Part shown: positions 12,127 through 23,243 of the stretch, one piece after another
Layout: each line of letters begins with the position of its first letter
How positions within the stretch are numbered: the first letter of the stretch is position 1
NCBI GenBank assembly: GCA_963576565.1
Contig: OY755038.1
Coordinates: forward strand, 176,442,907-176,506,906
Origin: Aspidapion aeneum
Taxonomy: Eukaryota; Arthropoda; Insecta; Coleoptera; Brentidae
Direction: 5' to 3'
DNA: 64,000 nt
Notes under the pieces: model-generated
What the model was told of the DNA's origin: nothing
What the model saw: only the letters and a program-made list of their open reading frames with translations
The model's database searches: none
Translations under genes and position numbers: made by a program

Positions 12127-12277
12127 CTCACTACCAGCAGATTTAAAAGGCAAACCATACCTTAAAATCAAATGTCAGCTACATACATGGATTTTGGATC
12201 CTAATATCATCTGATGCCAATAATAATTAATAAGCTAGTAGAGTAGGAAGCGTAAATTTATTTTTTGTTCAATCGGT

Positions 12278-12505
12278 TCTTGACTGTACTACAGTGGAAA
12301 ATCTATGTTTTAGAAGTAAAAACACTTATTTGCAAGGAAAAATGTATTGCTTATTTCACAACAGGTTTTCTCTCATTTTTACATAACCTATTTCTCGTTA
12401 CCGCCATAAACTAACAGTTGGTAACACTACATAAACCAGTGTGGCAAACCTTTAAAGAGTGATTTCAGGAAAGGAGGAATTGGACCCCTATTTTCTAATT
12501 CTACA
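12278..12505 (-). repeat. Copia 3' LTR
   Basis: Read on the minus strand it starts TGTAGAATTAGA and ends AGTCAAGA. It matches 16565-16792 over its full length. The purine-rich tract GAGTGGGAG precedes it directly on the element strand (12506-12514), as expected for second-strand priming. Confidence 0.9.
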
Positions 12506-12731
12506 CTCCCACTCAATTCTACATTTCCTGAATCAAAAATCTTAAAAAAAAACATTTTTAACAAAAAACCTTAAAAAAACTTATTTTACCTTAAGATATC
12601 TCAATTACTATCTAAAACTTAAGAAATTCCAAAATAAACATATTTTAGAAAAACTACTTAAAAATTGAACTTTTTACGAACTTCGAAAAATAGAAATTCT
12701 TATATCTAAGTTTAAAACTAAGGTTTTTCTA

Positions 12732-13103
12732 CTAAATGTTTAGTGTAATAACATTAAGCTTCTCACGAAAATAATTAAATTTAACTTTATTTAACGGTTT
12801 TGTCAGTATATCTGCAATTTGTTCAGCTGAAGGCACATAATTTAGATTTATTAAATTTTGACTCACACAATCTTTTATAAAATGGTGTTTAATATCTATA
12901 TGTTTAGTACGCTTTGTCTCCAACGTACTTGCCATTTTAATACAACTCTGATTGTCTTCAAAAATTTGAACTGGAAAAACTTTAATATTCAAAATCTCAC
13001 TTTAAAGCTGAGCAACAAATTTGCATTCAGTACCGCATGCAGATAACGCGACATATTCTGATTCAGAACTAGATAGGGATACTGTAACTTGCTTCCTTGT
13101 TTT
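12732..13103 (-). pseudogene. Copia RNase H domain, broken
   Basis: The frame gives SSSESEYVALSACGTEC, FVAQL, then IFEDNQSC, HIDIKHHFIKD and EQIADILTKPL, the usual Copia RNase H order and C-terminal signature. A stop follows FDNIIC near 13101 and a second stop follows FVAQL near 13003. Together these would end translation before the domain's second half. It continues directly from the reverse transcriptase. Confidence 0.85.
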
Positions 13104-14194
13104 TTAACAAATAATATTATCAAAAAGTTTAATTACATATCCACTAATACTTTTTCGATCTATTGGATCACTACCATAGTCTGAATAAACATATGCTGAT
13201 AAAATATCTGGATTGCTCAAATTCCATTCCTGGTCAGATTTGTAAAACATCAAACCAAAATCTTTAGTGGCATTTAAGTATTTAAGCACATTTTTCAAAT
13301 TTTCCCAATGAACTTTTTGAAAAAATTTTTGAAATTGACAAAAACTTAAACCAGCTCTACTTCCTAGCATTAAATACATAAGATGCCCTATTAATTGCTT
13401 GTAAGGGTATTTCTCATCAATGCTATCTGAAATATTCAAAAATGAATTAGGTTGCATAGGAATGCTACTAGGTTTGGAATTTGACATACCAAATGTACTC
13501 AAAATTTTTTCAATCAACTCTTTCTGATGAATAAAAATACCTTTTTCTGTTTTAAGAATATTCAAACCCAAAAATTTTAATTTTTCTTTACTTGTTAAGT
13601 CCCTCATTTGAAATTTTTCCAAAAGCTTTTCTTTTATTTCAATTAATTTTTGTTCAGAAACTGACATCAAGATTAGGTCATCTACATGAATTAATAAAAA
13701 GGTATTTTCACTATTAAAATACAAACATGGGTCAGACAAAGAACGAGTAAATCCAATACTCACTAGGTGTTCGTTTAGCTTATCATACCAACACTTTGGA
13801 CTTTGCCTCAAACCGTACAGTGCTTTTCGCAATTCACACACATACCCATTTGGCACATTTTTTACTCCATCTGGTGGTTCCATGTATACTGGTTCTTTGA
13901 GTTCCCCATTTAGAAACGCACATTTCACATCCATCTGGTGTATTTCCATTTCCATCTTGACACTGATAGCTAGTAGTACACGTATAGACATCATACGAGC
14001 TACTGGTGAGTAAACATCTTCATCTAAGTCTGTCTGCTTAAACCCTCTTGCTACGAGTCTAGCTTTCTTTATTTTCTCTCCATTTCTTTCTTTCATACTA
14101 TACACCCATTTTGAGTCTATGATTTCTTTATCAGTTGGTCTTGGCACAAGTTTTCATGTTTCGCTTTGTTCTATAGCTTTAAGTTCTTCGTTTA
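13104..14194 (-). pseudogene. Copia reverse transcriptase domain
   Basis: The domain opens with AIEQSET and, after a stop at 14154-14156 (TGA where a tryptophan codon TGG is expected), continues KLVPRPTDKEIIDSKWVYS. Later landmarks are DEDVYSPVARM, QMDVKCAFLNGEL, YGLRQSPKCWY and the catalytic box LLIHVDDLIL. The last has HVDD where Copia elements usually have YVDD; both aspartates are present. The start of the RNase H region, SDYGSDPIDRKSISGY, follows. Apart from the stop the domain is long and open. Confidence 0.9.
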
Positions 14195-15009
14195 TTGCTT
14201 TCTCCCAGCCTTTTTCAATTGCTATTTTATAGGTCTCTTTTATCTCTGTCACATCTCCTGCTGAGAGTGCAGCCATTAATTCTACATCATAATCTTATAA
14301 TCTTACTGGTGGTTGTCTTCTTCGATTTGGTCTTTGTTTGTTTTCTTCAACTTTCTCTTGTTCTTCATTCTCACTACTACTTTCATTGTCTGCTGGTTCT
14401 TCATCTTTGTTTGTTTTTTCTTCTTGTTTCTGATCATTATAATCTGTATCAATATTTATTCTTATGATTTCTGTTACTGGTAGCTTCTCATCAAATACTA
14501 CATTTCTCGCTACTACTATCTTTTCTTTGTCTGGATTCCATAGTCTATATCCATTACTTGTGTAGCCTACCATGTACATTGTTTTTGATCTACCATCTAA
14601 CTTTCCAACTCTTTCTTCTTTTGGTACATGTACATATGCCTTGCTTCCAAATACTCTGATTTTGTCTAGATCTGGTTTGGCATTGTACCATATTTCTGCA
14701 GGTGTTCTTCCATCTTTTATGGTTGTTGTCTTTGTTCTGTTTATGAGATACACACTGGTACTTATAGCTTCTTTCCAAAATTCTTTTGTCAATGTCGAAT
14801 CAAATATTAGACATCTGGACTTTTCCATGACTGTTCTGTTGTATCTTTCTGCTATTCCGTTATGTTGTGGGGTTCTTGGCACAGTATATTCTATTTCTAT
14901 ACCTTTTTCTCTACATAGGTCTTTGAATTCTTTTGAAATATACTCTCCTCCATTATCCAGTCTTTCCATTCTCTTGTTAAACTTATTCTCTATGATGGCT
15001 AGGTAGGTT
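14195..15009 (-). pseudogene. Copia integrase, catalytic core C-terminal half
   Basis: RLDNGGEYISKEFKDLC carries the second catalytic aspartate, and VPRTPQHNGIAERYNRTV carries the glutamate. VFGSKAYVHVPKEER and FVGYTSNGYRLWNP-like text (here MVGYTSNGYRLWNP) follow, then an acidic linker to the RT. A frame break lies near 15005, and the helix normally found between the first and second aspartates is shortened, suggesting a small deletion. An acidic tail precedes the RT domain. Confidence 0.85.
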
Positions 15010-16506
15010 TTAAAATGTAAAATGGGAAAAGTGGTCTATAAATGTTACAAAATATCTCTTTCCATCATAACTGCTAGGATTTATTGGACCGCATACATCA
15101 GACGAGACTACATCCAACAAATATTTTGCTTTTCTATCTTCTTCTATTGATTTATGTGGAAATCTAGCCTGTTTTCCTTTTAGACATACTTCACATACTC
15201 CTTCACATGGAAATGTTGACGTGTGACCCATTCTTCGGTGCATTAAGTTCTTGTCTACTTCTGTCAGATTTGCTTCTCTTTGTTCTGTTCTTACTTTTAG
15301 CTTTATCTTGTATAAATTCTTATTTAGCTCTCCGATTGCTACTATGTCATTTTTCTTTTGTATGGTAACTTTTCCATTAGAAAAGAATATCAAAAAACCT
15401 TTTTCTTCCATTTTCTTTACTGATATTAGATTGTGAGATAGGTTTTCACATTCAAGAACATTCTCTAGTAGAATTTTTCTTCCTTCTTTAGTTTCTAGTT
15501 TTAAATCTCCTTGTCTACTTGCTATTACAGCTTCTCCAACTTTTGCTATGCCTATTCTATGTTCTACTTTCTTTACATTTACAAGATTCTTTCCAACAAT
15601 TGTATTGACCAAGTGGTTAGTTGCCCCACTATCAATAACAAACCATAACTCATCTGTCATAGCTTGTAAAGCTACTTTTTGCTCTATGTTTTCTGCTAAA
15701 AATGCTACTTCTTCCTCATTTTCAGCAACATTAGCTTTCTTTCCATTTTTTTCTTTTCCATTAGTCTTCCATAATGGGCAATTTCTTATCATGTGACCTA
15801 TTTTTTTGCATTTGTGACATCTATATGGAAATTCTTTAGTTTTCTCAACTTTTTTCACATTTTGTCTATTCCCATATTTCTTTTGACCCACAAAAGCTGA
15901 ACTTGTACCTTCTTCATCTCTATTTTTCATTTGTCGTGCTTCTTCCAATAACAACTTTGACTTTATAAAGTCAAGTGTCAGTGTCTCGGTACTTTGACAA
16001 TATAGGATGTCTAGGGCTGTTGTTACAGATTGGTACGACTCTGGCATGGCAGATAAAAGTTGTGTTATTACCTCACTTGTATCTATTGTACCACCACAGT
16101 TTCTCAGCTCTGATATAGTCTTCTTAAACTCTACTATAAATTCATTTAGTGAGCTCTTCCCATTGTACTTCATGTTTCTTAACTTTTTCTGAAACATAAC
16201 TTTGTTTGCTATACCTTGTTTCTGGTATGTTCCCTTTATCACATCCATAATTTCTTTGGCTGTACTTCTTCGCTTTATCATCTCTAGAACACTATCTGAG
16301 AGGCACCATACTATCAAATTTCTTGCTTTCACATCTGCTTTCTTGAATTTTTCTTTTTCTTCAGCAGTAGCACTTGAATTTGGCGGTAACTCAGTCAGCA
16401 TCTCTAGTACGCCTTCTTTCTCTAGCAACAACTTTATTCTAAATTCCCAGTTGCTAAAACCGACGCCATCAAAGGGTTTCACTGTTCCCAAAACACTTCC
16501 TTGCAT
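15010..16506 (-). pseudogene. gag-pol: Copia gag, zinc knuckle, protease and integrase N-terminus
   Basis: The 498-codon frame starts MQGSVLGTVKPFDGVGF, a Copia gag start with the FDG...W motif. A complete CCHC knuckle CHKCKKIGHMIRNC lies at about residue 230. The protease motif VIDSGATNHLV follows near residue 290. HRRMGH and CEVC form the integrase zinc-binding region, and SSDVCGP plus FVTFIDHFSHF hold the first catalytic aspartate. This is the best-preserved part of the copy. The frame ends by frameshift rather than at a natural terminus. Confidence 0.9.
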
Positions 16507-16548
16507 TCCCGCGATGTTTATTTCTCTACTTCTAATTCTACCTTAGAC

Positions 16549-16564
16549 TGCTGGTACCATAACC
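16549..16564 (-). promoter_or_regulatory. Copia primer-binding site
   Basis: On the minus strand, directly after the 5' LTR, the sequence reads GGTTATGGTACCAGCA. It closely resembles the GGTTATGGGCCCAG site of Drosophila copia, which pairs with an internal segment of initiator methionine tRNA. The match fixes the inner LTR border at 16565. Confidence 0.7.
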
Positions 16565-16792
16565 TCTTGACTTTACTACAGTGGAAAATCTATGTTTTAG
16601 AAGTAAAAACACTTATTTGCAAGGAAAAATGTATTGTTTATTTCACAACAGTTTTTCTCTCATTTTTACATAACCTATTTCTCGTTACCGCCATAAACTA
16701 ACAATTGGTAACACTACATAAACCAGTGTTGCAAACCTTTAAAGAGTGCTTTCAGGAAAGGAGGAATTGGACCCCTATTCTCTAATTCTACA
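16565..16792 (-). repeat. Copia 5' LTR
   Basis: Direct repeat of 12278-12505 with about seven substitutions and no length difference. It is the upstream LTR because gag lies next to it on the minus strand. No clear TATA box was identified. Confidence 0.9.
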
Positions 16793-18745
16793 TCGGACGG
16801 TTACAATATATTCTTTTTGTTTTGAATTTAAGCTCTTAAGTAATAATTAATTTTTTTAAATAATTTTTTTAAGATTAATTTTATTGTCAAAAAAAAAGTA
16901 CTAGTGTTCTGGTGATACTAGGAGCTCACACACAGATTTTTAGTTCCATTGTGTCTCCTGATACCACCAATTAGTTATACTGAAATTTGTAATTTTGAAA
17001 TTAAAATTTGATTTGATAATTTTTTATTTTAATTATCCCTTTAAATCTAAACAAAGTTTGTCGTTACATAGCATACCTACATTAAATAGTTTTCAAGTTA
17101 TTAGGTTTTAAAATTAATGCAGTTACATAAGAAATTGATTAATTATTATTTATTGTTGTTATAGAGTTGTTAAGACCACAAATTTCTTATGCGAACACAC
17201 CATTTTAAAACTCGATAACTTAGAAAAGGTTAAACTTAATACATTATGTTTTGATGAATTTTGCTTAGAATTAAAGAAATAATTAAAATGTCAAAGAATA
17301 TACAGGATGTTCAAAAAAAGTTATGTTGTGCCACAAGTTTATGCCCAAACCCATAAAAATAAGACGACTACTACTTAGTAGACATTTTACAACCTTAAAA
17401 CTTTCGTATTAAACTTTTTTCTATAGTGTGTATAATTTAGGAAATAATCGATTGTTTCCATACTTAAAAGCGACCCTCTACATTATTTCAATAAATATGA
17501 TTGCGAGCTCCCAGCCTAGTAATACTGACGAGATCACAGCCTACCGTGACAAAACTGTCAAACTAAAAACGTCAAATAGAATTACACCAATCACCACCCT
17601 CTTAACGAAAGCCTTACTAAGTTTATAAGGGGCTGTTCTAAAATGATCTAACTGAAAATTACGTTTTTGGGTTTTTCTTTGGTGATTTTTCTTTCAAATG
17701 TATTACGGGAGCGGGAGAATTGCTACTTTTTATCCGATCGCGCAGATAAAAAAAGAAGGTTATGCGAGTTTGGTTTTTACCTTATTCGTATGGCTTGGTG
17801 TATAATGTATGCGGCTATGTAATGTTCCTGCTTAGATAAAAACTATTATGTGCGCACCCAGCGGGGGTTTAGTTGGAGAAACGATCCCCCCCTCCCCGGG
17901 CCTAAGGAATTTTTAGATATTTGCCTAGGTGCGCCACTAAAGCTACCCACCTAAATTTGACAATTAATATCTAATTTCGTTCATTAGGCAAAATATAGGC
18001 TGCGTTTAAAAAAAAATCAATATAGGGGAGAGTTCCGTTTGGTTCGGTGGTGGCTGTCAGAGCAGTGTTTATTTGGATTTTAGGCGCATGCTGGTGATCG
18101 CAGCAAGTTGTGCGATACCAAAAGTTTCGGTTTTTGGTGTTCTTTAACTATAACCTATTTATGGTAATTTTGTTCAGCTTAGTAAAAAGATATCGAATTT
18201 TTTCACGCTTAGATATAAAATAACGCCGGTTTTTTTATTAAATAACTTTTTTATTGCTTTTTGATTAACATAGGTAGTGACGAAGATTCTCTCGAACAAG
18301 GAACTATTGCAGAAGATAAAGGGCATTAGCTTTAAATTTAAAAACTTTTTTAGAATACTTTGTAGGCAAAGTGGTCCCTTAACCTGACTGCTTTGCCCCA
18401 AGGCAGGTAATATTACTTTGCCTAGAGGTTTTCTGTTTTATTTACTTGCTCAGGAAATGTATATAGGTACCTTTTCAAACTTTAACAGATTCTTCCTTAT
18501 ATGCTATCTATCTGCCTACAAAATCTTAAAAATAATATATTTATATTAAGAGAGTTATAAGCATTCAGCCCGTAGGGTGTCTACCATCTAACACTCTCCT
18601 AGTGATCATGACAAGTGAAATATGTCAATCACTCAAATGGTGTACATTTTAAGGACTTTTTCGGTGTTAGGTTTTGCCATTGTTACCAAAAATCATACAG
18701 AAAAACGTTTTATGTAAATGCGACAAAAAGGCACTATATATGTAT
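16793..18745. other. Unassigned stretch with one dispersed repeat
   Basis: AT-rich and without a supported gene. The segment 17300-17465 is the inverted partner of the repeat at 10893-11070. At 17870-17935 a short C-rich phrase (gatccccccctccccggg, then tgcgccactaaag) resembles hAT-type MITE remnants. Confidence 0.4.
17300..17465. repeat. Interspersed repeat, copy 2
   Basis: Inverted relative to 10893-11070. It carries cttagtagacatttta and gaaataatcgattg, the complements of the landmarks in copy 1. It begins near caggatgttc, which could be a terminus, but the opposite terminus was not located. Confidence 0.6.
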
Positions 18746-18750
18746 TTGCA

Positions 18751-18828
18751 GGGAAAATCGCCGAGACACATGACGGAAAGTGAGGCCTACGCAAAGATGA
18801 GACAACAGGCACTAGGGCACCAACCCTG
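18751..18828 (+). other. Candidate terminal exon of an unknown gene
   Basis: An acceptor-like tatgtatttgcag precedes an open frame GKSPRHMTESEAYAKMRQQA followed by LGHQP and a stop at about 18828. An AATAAA hexamer lies at 18911-18916, which suits a 3' untranslated region. The short peptide has coding-like composition and higher GC than its flanks. I do not recognise the family, and no partner exon was found. It lies inside the 16.9 kb insertion, so a host gene would require the borders of that insertion to be wrong. Confidence 0.3.
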
Positions 18829-19017
18829 AGCAAGTAGGGGCTACATTTGCTCTAATAAGTTGGCATACTGGACTTTGAGAACAGGAAGGCTCAATGAGCT
18901 ACCTACTCTAAATAAAATACTTGCCTGACCTACACTAGTACTACATGATCATTATAAATCTGTATATTATACAGTTTTGTAATTGCTCTTCTTTTGGGCG
19001 ATACTTAAATCTTTACC

Positions 19018-19755
19018 AGTGGCGTGCTGTATTAACCAAAGCAGGGTAGGCAAAAATTGGCATTGGTTTGCTACTTACACGCTTATTGCACACACATACA
19101 AAAAACTTAAATGGGTTTTTTTTTATACCAATTAATCTTAAATATTTTTATTAAGTTGCGCCTAAATTCAACCTAACAAAGCAGTTATTTACTTCACTTA
19201 TTCGAAATATTTTATAAAACATTTACTGCTTTCTGAAAATGCACCTTTCTCTGGTAGGCAGACGTTGATTTAACTCGCAATGCACAAGCATGCATGGAAC
19301 ACACGAATATTCGTGTAACGTGATAAGACCAACGCGACAGGTGCACAAACCACATGATGCCTCCTTGTTCTGTCTTTCTCATTCTTAGAGAATCGAAAAG
19401 GCGCAGCCTTTTAAATCCCATTGGCGATAATAGAAACTAAATCATATGCATCCTTCACGAAAATCATATGGAGAGCCTATTAGGAAAATATTAGATGAGA
19501 AATGCGCTTTAATGCAGTATATGCAATTAACGGAAATATGTCTTCGGCAGTGGCAGTGGCGTATATAAGGGGGGGGGGGGCCCGAAGCTAAGATTTTTTT
19601 AGATATTTTCTATAGATAATAATAGCATAAAATACGGTCTCATGGGGTCTTGGGCCCCTGAGACTGTTCGACCCCCCCCCCCCGAAACTTTTTTCTATAT
19701 ACACCTCTGAGGATAGGCAAAGTCTTTCTGCCTACATTATATGTACGCTACTAGG
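19018..19755. mobile_element. Possible hAT-type element carrying a second nested MITE
   Basis: The left end reads CAGTGGCGTGCTGTATTAA and the right end, reversed, CTAGTAGCGTACATATAA; both are followed by a taggcaaa/taggcaga box. The ends are degraded and no 8-bp duplication is clear. The G-run MITE at 19552-19711 lies within it. A weak cysteine-poor frame on the minus strand at 19212-19421 has no recognisable motif. Confidence 0.4.
19552..19711. mobile_element. hAT-type G-run MITE, second copy
   Basis: CAGTGGCGTATATAAGG opens the element. The body has a G run, the phrase gaagctaagatttttttaga, and a C run. The right end tatatacacctctg is a decayed version of TATATACGCCACTG. Family membership is clear from the core shared with 11210-11404 and 52567-52703. 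Confidence 0.65.
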
Positions 19756-20480
19756 AGCTTAAGAAGCGATTCATATTCTTACTATTTCAATTTGCGAGAA
19801 AGAGAGAGAGAGAGGGGTGCGAAAATATTCTGATAAAGTTCTTTTTACAGCAGCGCAACTTTTTTTCGTAGTACGTAAAACATATTTTATTGAAATCATT
19901 GTTTTATTAAGCCTTTTAACTGGGTTTTTAAAAACTAAGAAAACTGGTAAAGATATCTTGAAAATGTATTTTATACAAAGTTTTCGAGATATAAGGATTT
20001 AAAATATTCGGACAATTTAGTTTTAAGTAGGATTTTAAGTTGTCTCTTATGTCTTTTTTTTTTAAAAACCTGTAAAAAATATCAATAAAATGAATCGAAA
20101 AAAAGTTTTTTTCAATATATATGTATATAAAATAGTTTTAAACTTTAACTATAAACAGGCATAGTCATAATTATGTAGTCTCTTGGAATTATTATAAACG
20201 ATCCACATTTATCCAACAGACGGTTCGGTTCGGTTCGGTTCGGTGAAGTTTAAGTTAACAACAAAAATCGAATTTTTGACACATTTTACTTATCACAGCC
20301 GCCATTTTACATAAAAAATATATATAGTTTATGTTCCCCATATTCTCATAAATTCTCATATATCATATTTAGCTTCGCATAGTCACAAGAACGATTTTTA
20401 TGTAAATTATTTCTTTGATGTAAATTTCCCTTATGAAAATTATTGTTCCCTTTCTTGAAGTTAGTTAAAAGAATAAATAA
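19756..20480. other. Unassigned stretch with a short CGGTT repeat
   Basis: Nothing coding is supported. Four units of cggtt stand at 20222-20243. An agccgccattttac phrase near 20298 is one of the recurrent GCCAT motifs of the window. Confidence 0.4.
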
Positions 20481-20599
20481 GAGAAGAAAGCAGGAGTATT
20501 CGCCTTTAGCCGGCAGAACTAAGACTAAACGACGCGTGACACTTAAGGCTTTGAATGTTATGGCTGGTGGTGACTGGCGGCGATGCAGTATTGCCGAAT

Positions 20600-20705
20600 A
20601 ACTGACGCGTCAGTTTTTCTGGCGTTTTGCCGCAGCCTTCGTAAACTAACGAGCCACGAACTAGAAGAAACGGCAACACAGCAGGTGGGCCGATCATTTT
20701 CGTCC
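20600..20705. repeat. Internal copy of the right subterminal sequence of the 16.9 kb element
   Basis: Positions 20625-20700 contain gcagccttcgtaaactaacg, agccacgaac and gtgggccgat. The same words occur inverted at 23244-23318, next to the right terminal repeat. Just upstream, ctgacgcgtcag resembles the ctgacgaaaacgtcag palindrome near the left terminus (6459-6475). This supports the two ends belonging to one element whose left subterminal part was pushed apart by later insertions. Confidence 0.6.
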
Positions 20706-20965
20706 ACGTGCATCGCCCATCACGTTAGTTAGTGCCTGTCTCCGCACAGGTAATGTTTTTTTTTAACTTTTAGTAAATTTAAAATCGCGTTACCAAATAA
20801 AAAAACTGTTCTGGTTTTAGTGAAATGTATGGTGAACTTAAAATTATATTACCTACTTAATAAAAGCTGTGTAAAAAAGACCTTTTGTACACCGGTAATA
20901 AGTGAGGTTAGATGTTTGTTTTTGTTTGGAATTTTTGGTCTGTTTTTTCTTTTTAAATTTTAAAC

Positions 20966-21230
20966 ATGCCTCGAAAGTGTTGTGTACCCAGTTGCAAAAG
21001 TAACTATGCATCTGTGATTAATAAAGAGGGCCACCAAACAACTTTTAGCTTCCCAGAACAAAATGACCTAAAAAATGCTTGACAAAAGTGACGGGGTGTC
21101 AAAAGCATTCCCTAAGTTAAAGAATGGCAATACCTCGGCTACTTGAATCTCAACCCAAGTATATGTCAAACCCCAAACCTGCTGTAAGAGAAAATCCTGA
21201 CGACAGGCGAAAAAAAATTGATAAAATGGA
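20966..21230 (+). pseudogene. THAP-type zinc-finger domain relic
   Basis: An ATG at 20966 opens MPRKCCVPSCKSNYAS, then GHQTTFSFPEQNDLKNA, and an in-frame stop at 21080. C-x4-C spacing after PRK and the later FSFP are the start of a THAP DNA-binding domain, found in P-element and related transposases and in host THAP proteins. A second stop follows four codons on. Downstream text such as NPDDRRKKIDKMEA may belong to the same gene before a LINE interrupts it at about 21235. This may be the only trace of the transposase of the surrounding insertion. Confidence 0.6.
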
Positions 21231-21234
21231 GGCT

Positions 21235-21975
21235 ATGGATATGCTGATGATATCGCCTTAATAACAGACAAGAAAGAAGAAATGATAAAAATGCTGGAAG
21301 AACTGAATACAGCAGCTAAAAATATAGGCTTAAGTATGAACTATAGTAAAACTAAAATCATAAACAACACAGATGAAGATATTACAATCAGAATAAACCA
21401 AAAGAAAATAAAAGTAGAGGAATATCCTGCGACAAATTATTAAACTGAAAAAAGAAAACCAAACAGCTGAAATCAAGAGATGAGTAAGATTGGCCTGGGC
21501 AGCATTCGGTAAATTAAGCTGCATATTAAGAAATAAAAAATATCCTCCGTACCTCAAAACAAAAGTGAATAACCAATGTATCCTTCTTAGACTTACCTAT
21601 GGTTCCCAGACCTGAACACTTACAAAATCAAACATGGATAAGGTAACAAAAGCCCGAAGATCAATGGAAAGACAAATGTTACATGTAAAGCTAATAGATA
21701 GAAAAAGTAATGAATGGATAAGAAATAAAACAAAAGTAAGTGATGTCAGAGGAGAAGTAGCAAATTTAAAATGGAAATTTGCCGGTCATAATACTAGACA
21801 GAAAGACGATCGATGGAACAAATTTATTCTAAACTGGGGACCTTGGGAAAATAAAAGAAGTAGGGAAAACCCCAAATGAGATGGACGGACAATTTGAAGA
21901 GACACGCGGGAACTAGATAGATGAACACAAAGATGGATTGAAGAAGGCTAAATAGACTAGATAGATAAAAAACAG
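21235..21975 (+). pseudogene. LINE family B, 3' fragment
   Basis: The fragment starts inside the RT with YADDIALITDKKEEM and an intact YADD box. KNIGLSMNYSKTKI, VRLAWAAFGKLS and MERQMLHVKLIDRKSNEW follow, then LKWKFAGHNTRQKDDRWN. A stop lies within the WAAF region (KR-stop-VRLAW) and a second in GSQT-stop. The end tagatagataaa matches the 3' end of the copy at 62341. It is 5'-truncated, the usual LINE outcome, and lies against the THAP relic. Confidence 0.85.
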
Positions 21976-22384
21976 GGTAAGTTCATTTAAAGAATAAATT
22001 AACATGTAACCAATTAAACTAGATTCGTAGTTCTGTAAAGTAAGCAGTAAGACATAAGAAACTACCCCACAAACATCCTGCTATTCAAACTTGACAGTAA
22101 TAACTTAGCAGTAAGAAAGGAACCATTTTTATTTCTTACTGCTCACTTCATACTGCTTATTTCATTTTTCATTTATTTGGGTTGTTCTCATAAATTGTTT
22201 AAAAGTAATTTCTCTTCTATCTGTTTATTCTAGGTTTTCTTACATATTTTTTAATATGATTAATGACCACCGAAATTTATTTCCAAACGTTTTCTTTGTC
22301 TTTAAAAAATAAATGGAACACGTCTAAATACAGTTTATTAGTTTTTGCAAAAAAAATACAAAATCGCCAAACTACATTCAAAAC

Positions 22385-22388
<4 letters not shown>

Positions 22389-22425
<37 letters not shown>
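22389..22425. repeat. TA microsatellite at a LINE 3' end
   Basis: A run of about eighteen TA units follows the last codons of the minus-strand LINE fragment. Simple-repeat tails are common at the 3' ends of RTE-like LINEs. Confidence 0.85.
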
Positions 22426-22429
<4 letters not shown>

Positions 22430-23243
22430 CGGTTTCACAACGTTCTACGTCTTCCGATACCCAATCTCCACTCGTTTCTGTTTGCCCATAATTCATCATC
22501 TAGGCCTCTTATTCGTATTTTACTGTCTATTCCTTCTCTCCAGCTTCTCCTTGGCCGTCCTCGTTTTCTTCGGCCAGTTGGTTTCCATTGTAGTATTTGT
22601 TTAGGTAGTCTTTCATCATTCATTCTTTGTACATGTCCGTACCACACCAGTTGTTTTGTTCTTATATCATCCACTAAAGTACGTTCAGCCACTGTCATAA
22701 TTTCTCTTATTCTTTGATTTGTAACTCTTTCTCTTTTTGATTTCCCTGCTGCTCTTCTCCAATAGTCCATCTCCGTAGCGGAAAGCATTTTTTCTGTTCT
22801 ATCCTTGATTGGTCATACTTCTGAGCCGTATGTTATAATACTTTTTATAATGGTGTTATATATAAGCTTTTTGTTATGTTTTGATATACTTTGGTCTCAA
22901 ATTATTCCATTTAATAAAGTTATTGCTTCTCTTCCTTGTACGTTTCGATCTTTTATAGCTTTGTCTAGTGTTCCGTCAGCTGTAATTTTTAGACCTAAGT
23001 ATTTATACTCATCACAGGAGTGAATTCGCTGCCCGGTATTTAAGATTAGATCCTGTTTCATTCCACCGATACACATATACTCTGTCTTATTGAGATTAAC
23101 CTCTAGTCCCCACTTATTGTACTCTTCTATTAGTTTTCGTGTCATATATTCGAGGTCGTCATAATCCTGAGCCACTACTATCTGATCATCGGCGAAACAT
23201 AAAGTATACAAATTACAGATATTTATATCTCCCCATGTATATA
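22430..23243 (-). pseudogene. LINE family A, 3' fragment
   Basis: From the 5' side it reads NLYTLCFADDQIVVAQ (FADD intact), EVNLKTEY-like text (here EVNLNKTEYMCIGG), EYKYLGLKITADGTLD, then ITYGSEV and a stop at 22813-22815 where a tryptophan is expected. It continues MLSATEMDYWRRAAGKS, QLVWYGHVQRMNDERLPKQI and RKRGRPRRSW. It ends within about 20 bases of the TA run. It is related to the longer copy at 56209-61936. Confidence 0.85.

Larger units (their letters stand above)
11090..12240 (+). pseudogene. Non-LTR retrotransposon 3' coding end, split by two insertions
   Basis: After removing the MITE at 11210-11404 and the hairpin element at 11539-12126, the plus strand reads NINTRQAENLQ, VRLTLYQRTLTYT, then KIYNSLP joined to ADLKGKPYLKIKCQLHTW. 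This is the typical last segment of many CR1- or Rex-like LINE proteins (RTPTY...IYNSLP...L). One frame shift lies at about 11515. The clade cannot be fixed from so short a C-terminus. Confidence 0.6.
12278..16792 (-). mobile_element. Copia-type LTR retrotransposon, full length but inactivated
   Basis: Two 228-bp LTRs flank gag, protease, integrase, reverse transcriptase and RNase H in the Copia order on the minus strand. Near-matching 5-bp flanks, tcggt (12273-12277) and tcgga (16793-16797), are candidate target duplications. The LTRs differ at about seven positions, roughly 3 percent. The coding region carries at least three stops and frameshifts, so the copy cannot make a complete polyprotein. 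It sits inside the 16.9 kb insertion. Confidence 0.92.

Noticed and set aside
14195..16701. Hydrophobic plus-strand frames over the Copia element
   Set aside because: They are antisense shadows of gag and pol; leucine and phenylalanine richness comes from the complement of lysine- and glutamate-rich codons.
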